A DNA stretch of 22,886 nt from UBA288 sp964461885 (GTDB lineage Archaea > Halobacteriota > Methanomicrobia > Methanomicrobiales > Methanospirillaceae): assembly GCA_964461885.1 (NCBI GenBank), contig CAYWVY010000033.1, positions 1 through 22,886 on the forward strand. Direction: 5' to 3'. Positions 1 through 6,586 of the stretch are shown here, piece after piece; the stretch's first letter is position 1; every line of letters starts with the position of its first letter. The position numbers and the translations under genes were made by a program. The notes beneath the pieces are model-generated. The model did not search any database and had not been told where the DNA came from. It saw only the letters and a program-made list of their open reading frames with translations.

Positions 1-94
1 GTTCGTCTGCGGACGGTCGGGGCCGCGCGGGCCGGGCTGGCCTCCGGGCGGGCAGGCTCTAATTACTCTTCGCCCCTAACCCTCTCCGAGAGAC

Positions 95-1339
95 ATGAAC
101 CGATACGCCCTGGTCGCCGTCGTCTGCCTCGCCCTGCTCGCCCCGGCCCTGGCCGCTGACCCGCTCTGGACCCACGACGGGACCGAACCCGTCACCGACT
201 GCGAAGTCTCGATCGACGGGAAGGTCGTCGCCGTCTCGTCCGACCTCGTCCACCTCTTCGAACGGAAGGGCGACCTGATCCTGACCACCTGGCGGGCGAA
301 CGACATCGCCCTCAATCCTGGCGGCTCCCTGCTCGTCGCGGCGACCGACAGCGCGGTCCGCGGCGTCCTGAAGAACGGGAGTGAAGCCTGGTCGAGCCCG
401 AACGCGACCTCGGCCGTCGCGCTCTCAGGGGACGGCGGGACCGTCGCGGCGTTCGGCCGGGGCGGGCTCCTCTCGACCTTCTCCGCAAAGGGCACCCGAA
501 TCGGCGCGGCCGACACGGGGGCGATCGGGTCCGTCCGCGAGGCCGCGGTCTCGAAGAACGGCTCGGTAATCGTCTCGATCGACGGGGGCGGCGTCCGGGC
601 GTTCACGCGGAAGATGGCAAAGCGGTGGTCCGTCGATCTCGCGAACCCGGGCGCGCTCGCCCTGAACGCGGACGGCGACCTGGTCGCGGTCGGAGACGGC
701 GGATCGGTCAAGTTCTACAATCTCACGGGCGAACGGGTGGGCCGCTTCGCGACCGTCGGGCGGGTCCGGTCCCTCGCCATGACCCCGTCCGCGAACCTGA
801 CCGTGGCCGGCGTCGAGGACGGGACCGTCGCGGCCCTCGCTCCGGACGGCGCCCTCCTCTGGAACCTCTCGGTCGGCGCCAGGGTGCACCGGGTCGCGGT
901 CTCGGGAAGCGGCGCCGTGGTCGCGGTAGCCGTGTCCGACCGCCGGCTCCACGTCCTCGCCGGGAACGGGACGCCGCTCTGGGAGGCGCCGCTCCTGGGC
1001 GAGCCGCGCTCGCTCGCGCTCTCGGCCGACGGGACGACCGTGGCGGTCGGCTGCGACGAGGGGACCGCGTACGCCTTCGATACGGGCGTGAAGCCTGCCT
1101 CGGCCAGGGCCACGCCGAAGGCCACGGGCACGAGCACGTCGAAGCCGACCGCGACGGGCACGGCCGGTGCTGCGGGGACTCCGAGCGAGACCGCCACGCG
1201 TTCGGCGACCGCGGTCCCGACGACCCCGCTCCAGCTCGTGGTCCCGGCCGGGACGCAGGAGAGCGGGCCTGCCCCCTTCCTCCCGGCGGCCGCGCTCGCC
1301 CTTCTCGCGGCCTGGGCCGGGCTCCGCCGGCGCGGGTGA
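95..1339 (+). CDS. Exported beta-propeller repeat protein with C-terminal anchor
   Basis: The 414-residue product is a predicted exported surface protein of unknown role. Residues 1-20 form a signal peptide ending in an Ala-rich cleavage region. Residues about 22-330 are a run of WD40/PQQ-like blades: 'ALNxDGxLVAVGDxxG', 'LSADGTTVAVG' and similar strands recur about every 40 residues. A Thr/Ser/Ala/Pro-rich stalk follows (about 332-375), then a hydrophobic segment (about 390-410) and a terminal Arg cluster. This is the layout of archaeal proteins cut and lipid-anchored by an archaeosortase, although no exact PGF motif is present. An AT-rich TATA-like patch (about 58-66) lies about 30 bases before the ATG, suggesting a short leader. 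The gene is convergent with the peptidase gene that ends at 1379. Fold and location are fairly sure; the ligand or function cannot be read from the sequence. Confidence 0.85.
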   Translation: MNRYALVAVVCLALLAPALAADPLWTHDGTEPVTDCEVSIDGKVVAVSSDLVHLFERKGDLILTTWRANDIALNPGGSLLVAATDSAVRGVLKNGSEAWSSPNATSAVALSGDGGTVAAFGRGGLLSTFSAKGTRIGAADTGAIGSVREAAVSKNGSVIVSIDGGGVRAFTRKMAKRWSVDLANPGALALNADGDLVAVGDGGSVKFYNLTGERVGRFATVGRVRSLAMTPSANLTVAGVEDGTVAALAPDGALLWNLSVGARVHRVAVSGSGAVVAVAVSDRRLHVLAGNGTPLWEAPLLGEPRSLALSADGTTVAVGCDEGTAYAFDTGVKPASARATPKATGTSTSKPTATGTAGAAGTPSETATRSATAVPTTPLQLVVPAGTQESGPAPFLPAAALALLAAWAGLRRRG

Positions 1340-1378
1340 GGTGATGGAGGCAGGGTGCTCGCGGTGCACCCGGTTGGC

Positions 1379-2062
1379 TCACTTGTCCGGCGGGGCCGTG
1401 GGCCCGGACGGGAGCACGGGCTGCACCCGGTCAGGGTCGACGAAGAGCGCGTAGGGCCAGGTCAGGCGCCACTGCCCGGTCCCCGCCCCGCGGACCCCGA
1501 TCACCCGGCCGCGGTGCCGCACGAGGTAAGCGGTCCCCTCCGGGCGGGCCACCGCCACCAGGTCCAGCCTGAAGAGCCGCGTGGTCCGGGGGGCCACGAG
1601 CCTCTCTGCGGCCGCACGGGCAGAGCAGAGGACGACCGCGCCGACTCCCTGGGAGGCGAAATGCGCGGCGCGGCGGGCCGTCACGACGGCCAGGCCAACC
1701 GGGCCCCGGAGGACTGTGTGCTCGCGCCCGTTCCGGGTGCGCGTCGCGACGAGGCCCAGCACCGCGCACGGCGGGACCGGGGCCGGGTCCCCGCGGCGGT
1801 TGCCGTCGCCGCGGGTGACGTAACACCCGTCGGCCACCCCCGTCACGCGGTGGACGACGGTCCGGCCATCTCCGGGTAACCGGAAGGCGATGACGTCACC
1901 AACCCGGACCGCCGGTTCCTTCCGGACGCCGAGCAGGTCCAGGTCCCGGAACGTGGGGTGCATGCTCGCGCCAACGTAGACCAGGCCCGGTGGCACGGCA
2001 GGGTCGTCACGGTCCGGGGGCGGCATGGACGTATCGAGTACCGTGATCGCCACGCGGGGCAT
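1379..2062 (-). CDS. Sec11/S26B-type serine peptidase without membrane anchor, adjacent to RiPP cassette
   Basis: The 227-residue product carries the catalytic boxes of archaeal/eukaryotic (S26B) signal peptidase: 'GASMHPTF' with Ser33, 'VVHRV' with His71, and 'YVTRGDGN' with Asp86, in the right order and spacing. Unlike true signal peptidase I, it has no N-terminal or C-terminal membrane segment, so it looks soluble or only peripherally attached. A further region of about 140 residues follows the peptidase core and resembles nothing I know. The gene is divergent from the PqqD-like gene, sharing a 59-base intergenic region, which ties it to the peptide-modification locus. I infer that it may cleave the modified peptide's leader. 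The alternative is a general S24/S26 protein acting on something else. A second in-frame Met (residue 13, at 2026) is an alternative start; 2062 is preferred because an A/T-rich element lies about 30 bases upstream. Confidence 0.8.
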   Translation of the reverse strand: MPRVAITVLDTSMPPPDRDDPAVPPGLVYVGASMHPTFRDLDLLGVRKEPAVRVGDVIAFRLPGDGRTVVHRVTGVADGCYVTRGDGNRRGDPAPVPPCAVLGLVATRTRNGREHTVLRGPVGLAVVTARRAAHFASQGVGAVVLCSARAAAERLVAPRTTRLFRLDLVAVARPEGTAYLVRHRGRVIGVRGAGTGQWRLTWPYALFVDPDRVQPVLPSGPTAPPDK

Positions 2063-2083
2063 AACGGTGCCGGTCCGCGCGCC

Positions 2084-2102
2084 TGAAAACCATTATCACT
2101 CG
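2084..2102. promoter_or_regulatory. Shared divergent promoter element, peptidase / scmD
   Basis: An A/T-rich island ('tgaaaaccattatcact') stands alone in GC-rich DNA between the two divergent genes. Its centre is about 28-30 bases from both start codons (2062 minus, 2122 plus). That is the archaeal TATA-to-start distance for leaderless transcripts, so the same island could serve both directions. No experimental start site is available. Confidence 0.5.
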
Positions 2103-2121
2103 TCACCCTGCATCTCTTCTC

Positions 2122-2403
2122 ATGGACTCCGCCGACGTCCCGGTCGCCGTCCCGAACGCCGTCTGCCGCGAGGAGTTCGACGACTGGGCCCTCCTCTACG
2201 ACCCCGACTCGGGCGAGGTGTACGGCCTCAACCCGGTGGCCGCGTTCATCTGGCGGCAGGTGAACGGCCGCCGCTCCGTGCGGGAGATCGCCGCGCTCGT
2301 GCGGGCCTCGTTCGGGGACGCGCCCCAGACCGTCGAGGCCGAGACCCTCGCGTTCGTCGAGAAACTGCGGTCGCGGGGATTCGTCGGGACCGGGGTGCGG
2401 TGA
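2122..2403 (+). CDS. scmD: PqqD-like peptide-binding protein (ScmD type)
   Basis: The 93-residue protein has the PqqD/RiPP-recognition-element pattern: an N-terminal beta hairpin ('ALLYDPDSGEVYGLNPVAA'), then the helix 'FIWRQVNGRRSVREIAALV', and a C-terminal winged-helix-like half ending in 'FVEKLRSRGFV'. PqqD-family proteins bind the leader of a ribosomal precursor peptide and present it to a radical SAM enzyme. The gene is immediately followed by such an enzyme: its TGA stop overlaps the proposed GTG start of scmE, so the two are almost certainly translationally coupled. It belongs to what I remember as the SynChlorMet cassette, where the PqqD-like member is ScmD. Family assignment is firm; the cassette name is from memory and was not searched. 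Confidence 0.88.
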   Translation: MDSADVPVAVPNAVCREEFDDWALLYDPDSGEVYGLNPVAAFIWRQVNGRRSVREIAALVRASFGDAPQTVEAETLAFVEKLRSRGFVGTGVR

Positions 2404-3485
2404 CGCCGGCCGGGGTGATGCGCACCCCGCGCCACGTCGACATCGACATCACCGGCCGGTGCAACCTCCGTTGCAGCTACTGCTACCACTTCTCGAGCCG
2501 GGGGGACGTCCCGGCCGACCTGCCGACGGGGGAGTGGCTCTCCTTCTTTGACGAGCTCGGGGACAACCGGGTCATGGACGTCACCCTGGCCGGGGGCGAG
2601 CCGTTCCTCCGGCCGGACCTCGCGGCCCTGCTCGAGGGGATCGTCGCGAACCGCATGCGCTTCTCGATCCTCTCGAACGGCACCCTGATCGACGACGACA
2701 CGGCAGCGATGCTTGCCAGCACGGGCCGGTGCAATGCCGTGCAGGTCTCGATCGACGGGTCGTGCGCCGCCGTCCACGAGACCTGCCGCGGTGCGGGCAC
2801 CTTCGGGCCGGCCGTCGCGGCCGTCAGCCGGCTCCGGGAGCACGGGGTGCCGGTCGCCGTCCGCCTGACCGTCCACCGGCGGAATATCGATGATCTCGAA
2901 GCGGCCGCCCGGTTCCTGCTCGAGGACCTCGGCCTTTTGTCCTTCTCCACCAACGCGGCTGCCGGGCTCGGCCTCGCCCGTGGGCACGCCGACGGCGTCT
3001 CGCTCACGGTGGAGGACCGGACCCGGGCCATGGCGACCCTGGCGGGATTGGCCGAACGCTACGGGGGGCGGATCACGGCCCAGGCCGGGCCGCTGGCCGA
3101 GGCGAGGATGTGGGGGGAGATGCTCCGCGGAGGCGGCGACGGGGGCGTCCTCTCCTCGTGCGGCGGCGTCTGGAGCGCCCTCGCGGTCCGGGCCGACGGC
3201 GTGTACGTGCCGTGCACCCTCCTCCCGATGATCGAGCTCGGCCGGATCAACCGCGACCCGCTGGAAGGGGTCTGGCGCCGCCACCCCGAGCTCGCACGCC
3301 TAAGGGAACGGTCCGGCATTTCCCTCGAGGCGTTCTTCGGGTGCCGGGGATGCCCGTTCCTCGCGGGCTGCCGCGGGGGGTGCCCCGGCGTCGCTGCAGC
3401 GGCCACGGACTCCGCGTTCGAGCCCTGCGCCGAGACCTGCCTCCGCCGGTTCCTCGCGGCCGGCGGCCGGGTGCCGGGGGCGTGA
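2400..3485 (+). CDS. scmE: Radical SAM/SPASM peptide maturase (ScmE type)
   Basis: The 361-residue product is a radical SAM enzyme with a SPASM domain. 'CNLRCSYC' (Cys21, 25, 28) is the CxxxCxxC site for the SAM-binding [4Fe-4S] cluster, and 'GGEPF' (65-69) contacts SAM. The C-terminal SPASM cysteines are Cys254 and 272, then a perfect CX2CX5CX3C (315, 318, 324, 328), then 343 and 347, enough for two auxiliary clusters as in PqqE and anaerobic sulfatase maturases. Such enzymes modify side chains of ribosomal peptides. The start is chosen as GTG 2400, overlapping the scmD stop; ATG 2418 in the same frame is a real alternative. The much longer open frame upstream (to 2025) lies over scmD and is not coding. 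The candidate peptide substrate lies 58 bases downstream. The exact reaction (thioether, C-C link or epimer) cannot be told from sequence. Confidence 0.9.
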   Translation: MTPAGVMRTPRHVDIDITGRCNLRCSYCYHFSSRGDVPADLPTGEWLSFFDELGDNRVMDVTLAGGEPFLRPDLAALLEGIVANRMRFSILSNGTLIDDDTAAMLASTGRCNAVQVSIDGSCAAVHETCRGAGTFGPAVAAVSRLREHGVPVAVRLTVHRRNIDDLEAAARFLLEDLGLLSFSTNAAAGLGLARGHADGVSLTVEDRTRAMATLAGLAERYGGRITAQAGPLAEARMWGEMLRGGGDGGVLSSCGGVWSALAVRADGVYVPCTLLPMIELGRINRDPLEGVWRRHPELARLRERSGISLEAFFGCRGCPFLAGCRGGCPGVAAAATDSAFEPCAETCLRRFLAAGGRVPGA

Positions 3486-3500
3486 CGCAGTCCCCCCGTA

Positions 3501-3510
3501 ACAAATATCA
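3501..3510 (+). promoter_or_regulatory. TATA-like element before the precursor-peptide gene
   Basis: 'acaaatatca' is the first A/T-rich stretch after scmE and lies about 35-40 bases before the ATG at 3544. An archaeal promoter here would start transcripts about 8-12 bases before the peptide gene. This would give the peptide its own promoter, separate from scmD-scmE, which fits a substrate needed in larger amounts than its enzymes. The sequence just after it, 'cttatcatcac', resembles 'ttatcac' in the scmD promoter region. Confidence 0.45.
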
Positions 3511-3543
3511 AAGTTCTTATCATCACGATTGCCATTCTGGATC

Positions 3544-3747
3544 ATGGTGCGATACGAGACGCCGGACCTGATCGACCTCAACGAATCGGCCGTCGGCTAC
3601 GGCGCCACGTGCGCGACCTTCGGCTCGAACGCGAGCTTCGGGTGCAACCCGACCGGGAACCGGGCGGCCACCGGGTGCAAAGCCGGGAGCTCGGCCGGCA
3701 ACTGGTGCGATACCGGGGCCTCCGGCAACCCCCGCCCCCTGACGTGA
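3544..3747 (+). CDS. Candidate modified-peptide precursor with four regularly spaced Cys
   Basis: The 67-residue product has two parts. Residues 1-17 ('MVRYETPDLIDLNESAV') resemble leader peptides of radical SAM-modified RiPPs, with the aromatic/Pro/Leu-Ile-Asp-Leu pattern. Residues 18-61 are Gly/Ala/Ser/Thr/Asn-rich with Cys at 23, 34, 45 and 55, spaced 11, 11 and 10. Phe26, Phe32 and Trp54 are the only aromatics in the core other than Tyr19. The tail 'GNPRPLT' follows the last repeat. Such a low-complexity Cys/Gly/Ser core is typical of sactipeptide and ranthipeptide substrates rather than of a folded metal-binding domain. ATG 3544 is chosen over an upstream in-frame ATG at 3529 because the promoter distance and the leader match begin here. 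It sits between scmE and the P-loop gene, 16 bases from the latter. The role is inferred from context and composition. Confidence 0.8.
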   Translation: MVRYETPDLIDLNESAVGYGATCATFGSNASFGCNPTGNRAATGCKAGSSAGNWCDTGASGNPRPLT

Positions 3748-3763
3748 GTATAGCGAGCCGGGC

Positions 3764-4651
3764 ATGATCACGGCCAGCCCCCACCCCCTTCTGGACGTCC
3801 CGTCGCTCTGCGTTCGCATCTGTGCGCTGGAGGGGACCGCGGACATCGTGGCCATGCTCGCCCGGGTCATGCGGGCCGAACCCCGGGGCTCCGCGGGCGG
3901 CATCGGCGTGTTCGTGCACGCGTCGGCCGCCCCGCCGCCGGTCGACGGCCTCTTCGACGACGAGGGGCCGCCGGCCTCCTGGAAGGCGTACTGCGTCCGG
4001 GACCGGGTGGTCGTCCGCGAGAGCCCGTCGCGGCGTACGTATCTCTGCGGCGTCCCGGGGTACCCCGATCGGTACCCGACGGCTCAGGTGCAATGGCACC
4101 TCGCCTCGTTCATCGCGGGCGGCCTGCTGACCCTGCTCTCGGACCGGCTCCTCCTGCTCCACGCGGCCCTGATCGCGAACGGCGACGCGGGGCACGTCCT
4201 CGCCGGGCCGAGCGGGGCCGGCAAGTCCACGGCCGCCGCGCGCGTGCCGCCCCCGTGGCGGGGGGTGGCCGACGACATGCTCGCCGTCGTCGCGACAGAA
4301 GACGGCTACGCCCTGATGCCCCTCCCGACGTGGAGCGTCTTCGACCGCGACCCGGCCGCGGTGCACGGCGTCGAAACGGGCCGGGCCTACGTCCCTGCCG
4401 GCGTCTGGTTTCTCGAGCAGTCGGCGGCCGATGGTACCGCCCCCCTGTCGCGCACCGGGGCCGTGCAGCGTCTCGTGAACAGCGCCATCACGCTGTACGG
4501 GCACTACTGGAGCGGCTTCGCCATCGAGGACCGTGTCCGCCTCAGGGGGGACGTCTTCGCGCACGCGACGCGGATTGTCGAGGAAACGCCGTGCGGAGTG
4601 CTGCAGGCCACGCGCGACGGCCGGTTCTGGGAGCACCTCCGGGCCGGGTGA
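3764..4651 (+). CDS. scmC: HPr kinase-like P-loop protein (ScmC type)
   Basis: The 295-residue protein has a P-loop 'GPSGAGKST' (148-156) preceded by the 'LLLLHAALI' strand and followed by 'VADDMLAVV' (168-176), where the Asp pair is the probable Walker B. This arrangement is that of HPr kinase/PEP-carboxykinase-like proteins. HPrK homologues occur in RiPP clusters; in some lasso-peptide clusters they phosphorylate the peptide. The first about 110 residues resemble nothing I recognise, and 'LASFIAGGLLTLL' (113-125) is hydrophobic but too short to be called a membrane segment. It starts 16 bases after the candidate precursor stop, so the two are probably co-transcribed. It corresponds, from memory, to ScmC of the SynChlorMet cassette. 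Whether it is a peptide kinase or an ATP-dependent accessory protein is unknown. Confidence 0.82.
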   Translation: MITASPHPLLDVPSLCVRICALEGTADIVAMLARVMRAEPRGSAGGIGVFVHASAAPPPVDGLFDDEGPPASWKAYCVRDRVVVRESPSRRTYLCGVPGYPDRYPTAQVQWHLASFIAGGLLTLLSDRLLLLHAALIANGDAGHVLAGPSGAGKSTAAARVPPPWRGVADDMLAVVATEDGYALMPLPTWSVFDRDPAAVHGVETGRAYVPAGVWFLEQSAADGTAPLSRTGAVQRLVNSAITLYGHYWSGFAIEDRVRLRGDVFAHATRIVEETPCGVLQATRDGRFWEHLRAG

Positions 4652-4659
4652 GCCGGAAC

Positions 4660-5787
4660 CTACTCGCGCCGCTCCAGGAGCCGGGACTGCGGGAACAGGC
4701 CCGCTTCTTCGGCCGCGCTGCAGAACCAGTACGGCCCCCAGAGGCTCCCCGCCTGGGCGACGTTCTGGGCCAGGCAGCCGCCGAGGCAGGCCCCGCGCAT
4801 GGCACAGGCCCGGCAGACCCCGTCGAGCCGCCGCGGCAGCCCGGCCCGGATCTCTTCGAGGACCGGGTGGCCGCGCCAGACCTTCGCGAGCCGGTCGCGG
4901 GCCGCGTGGCCGAAGACGAGCGCGGGGATCGTCTCGCCGATACCGCAGAGCGCGTACGAGCCGTCACCGAGGACGCCGAGCACTTCGCGGATGCCGCACC
5001 GCCCGCACCCGCAGCCCCCATCCCCGAAGAGCCGTCCCAGGGGTGAGAAGGCGGGGGGCGTGGAGAAGACCAGGGGAACCCCGGAACGGGGCGCGAGTTC
5101 GTTATCGACCCGGGCGCCGATCCGGAGGACCTCCGCGACGGTCAGGGCCTCGCCATCGGCGTGGACGCGGGCCCCGCGGGCGTTCGGCTGGACGATGTTG
5201 AACTTCACCGAGCCTGCGCCCATCGCGACGGCCGTCTCCACTAGGGCCTCGACCTGGTCCGCGTTCCGCCGGAAGAGGCTCATGATCAGCTGCGGCCGCA
5301 GCCCGGCGTCGACGAGGTGCCCGATGCCGCGACAGGCCGCGCCGAAGCAGCCCGGGACGCCGCGCACCCATTCGTGGGTGTCCGCGTCCGCGCCGTCCAG
5401 GCTGACCGAGACGAACGGGTCGCGGCATGCCGCAAGCGCCTCCGCATGGTCGCGCGTGACCAGGGTGCCGTTCGTCTCGACCGCGACCCCGAGGTCGTGC
5501 TCCCGGGCGACGGCCAGGACGCCCGAAAAATCGGGGTGGAGAAGGGGTTCCCCGCCCGTGAGCTTGACGGACGCCAGGCCCAGGGGGAGCGCCTGCTCAA
5601 CGATTGAGCGGAGCAGGGGCAGGGAGAGGAATTCGGAGGCCGTGGCGGCACGCTGGAGCCGCGGGGCGACCCAGCAGTGCCGGCAGGCCAGGTTGCACTC
5701 GGACGTCAGGTGGAAGTAGATGGTCCGGAGAGGGTGCCCGGTGCCGTGGTTGCCGGGATCTCCGCCCGGTCCGGGAAGTCCGCCCAC
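4660..5787 (-). CDS. scmF: Second radical SAM/SPASM maturase (ScmF type)
   Basis: The 375-residue product has 'CNLACRHC' (Cys31, 35, 38), 'LTGGEPLLHP' (76-85) and a SPASM domain: Cys259, 261, 264 and 281, then CX2CX5CX3C (325, 328, 334, 338) and Cys356. The stretches 'VSVSLDGADADTHEWVRGV' and 'GDGSYALCGIGE' agree with my memory of the ScmF family, the second maturase of the SynChlorMet cassette. The gene is convergent with scmC, 8 bases apart, and on the opposite strand from scmD-scmE and the peptide, so it must be transcribed separately. The start is a GTG at 5787, the only in-frame start near the N-terminus, 8 bases after the stop of the exported-protein gene upstream, so it may be read from that gene's promoter. 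Its reaction is unknown; having two maturases suggests two different modifications. Confidence 0.88.
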   Translation of the reverse strand: MGGLPGPGGDPGNHGTGHPLRTIYFHLTSECNLACRHCWVAPRLQRAATASEFLSLPLLRSIVEQALPLGLASVKLTGGEPLLHPDFSGVLAVAREHDLGVAVETNGTLVTRDHAEALAACRDPFVSVSLDGADADTHEWVRGVPGCFGAACRGIGHLVDAGLRPQLIMSLFRRNADQVEALVETAVAMGAGSVKFNIVQPNARGARVHADGEALTVAEVLRIGARVDNELAPRSGVPLVFSTPPAFSPLGRLFGDGGCGCGRCGIREVLGVLGDGSYALCGIGETIPALVFGHAARDRLAKVWRGHPVLEEIRAGLPRRLDGVCRACAMRGACLGGCLAQNVAQAGSLWGPYWFCSAAEEAGLFPQSRLLERRE

Positions 5788-5795
5788 GGCCTGCC

Positions 5796-6503
5796 CTACC
5801 GGCGGCGTTCCCGCCCGGCGGCGAGCACCGCGCCGAGCCCGATCGCGAGCGCGAGCGCGCCCGCCCTGGAGCCGGCCTGCTGCGTTGCAGTCGGGGTCGA
5901 TGCCGGGCCGAGCGCGAGCTCTTTTCCGTAGACCTTCTCCGCGTTCGCGTAGACCGAGACGGTCATGGTCCCGCTCGTGACGCCGCGGACCGTGAACGAG
6001 ATGGTCCCGTCCGCCGGGCCGCGCTTGACCCCGGTCAGGGAGAGCGTGGTGCGGACCGTGGTCGCACCGGGCGCGGCCGTGCCCGAGAGGCCGATCTCGT
6101 CGTAGGTGCCGGCCCCGATGGCGATCTTCCGCTCGGTCTCGTACCGGCCGCCCTGTGACGCCCCGGACATCCTCGCCTGGGTGTCGCCTTTCCGGACGAC
6201 GAGTTCGTTCGTCTCCGTCTTCTCGAGCGAGGCCTGGACCTGGCCCTGCTCGAGGGAGAACGGCATCACAAGATCGGTCGTGGTGAAGCCGAAGGTGCCG
6301 TCCGCCCGGGGCGCCACGACCCCGTCGAGCCGGAGCGAGAAGACCGTGCCGTTCGAAAGGTCGGCGAGCGCGATCGTGACCGTGTCCCCGTCGAGGACCC
6401 GGTCGGGCCGGACCTCGACGCCCACCGCGCCCGTAGGAGCGGCAAGGAGGGCGGCGAGGGCGAGGAGGGCCAGGAACGTGAGATAGCGTCGGTGCATGGC
6501 CAT
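5796..6503 (-). CDS. Exported protein with C-terminal membrane anchor
   Basis: The 235-residue product has a signal peptide (1-27, Leu/Ala-rich core after Arg5-Arg6), a beta-rich extracellular region containing 'VLDGDTVTIALADLSNGT' and a final hydrophobic segment (about 209-228) followed by 'GRERRR'. This is the layout of archaeosortase-processed or tail-anchored surface proteins. I do not recognise a conserved domain. Two start codons lie close together (Met1 at 6503, Met3 at 6497). A 'ctttatcc' TATA-like element on the minus strand at about 6528-6535 lies about 28 bases upstream, consistent with a leaderless start at 6503. The gene is directly upstream of scmF (8-base gap) and in tandem with the larger exported protein that ends at 6587. 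Confidence 0.8.
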   Translation of the reverse strand: MAMHRRYLTFLALLALAALLAAPTGAVGVEVRPDRVLDGDTVTIALADLSNGTVFSLRLDGVVAPRADGTFGFTTTDLVMPFSLEQGQVQASLEKTETNELVVRKGDTQARMSGASQGGRYETERKIAIGAGTYDEIGLSGTAAPGATTVRTTLSLTGVKRGPADGTISFTVRGVTSGTMTVSVYANAEKVYGKELALGPASTPTATQQAGSRAGALALAIGLGAVLAAGRERRR

Positions 6504-6586
6504 CTCAGAGAGTTCTCGCGCGAACGGGGATAAAGGAGTCTGCGGCGCGCGGCCGGAAACGAGTGGAAAAAGAGGGGGCCGGGGGA

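Noticed and set aside
425..1382. Minus-strand frames under the propeller gene
   Set aside because: Arg/Gly/Pro-rich shadows with no start signal or domain.
2025..2399. Extended N-terminus of the radical SAM gene back to 2025
   Set aside because: The extra 125 residues are Arg/Pro/Gly-rich, lie over the PqqD-like gene in another frame, and no family member has them.
3533..3543. Shared 'attctgga' near the starts of the peptide, lsm and guaA genes
   Set aside because: In two cases it includes the reverse-strand ATG itself and in the third it is on the opposite orientation, so it is most likely coincidence.
3544..3747. Peptide gene as a zinc-ribbon or ferredoxin fragment
   Set aside because: Cys residues are singletons 10-11 apart with no CxxC pair, in a Gly/Ser/Asn-rich chain, unlike metal-binding folds.
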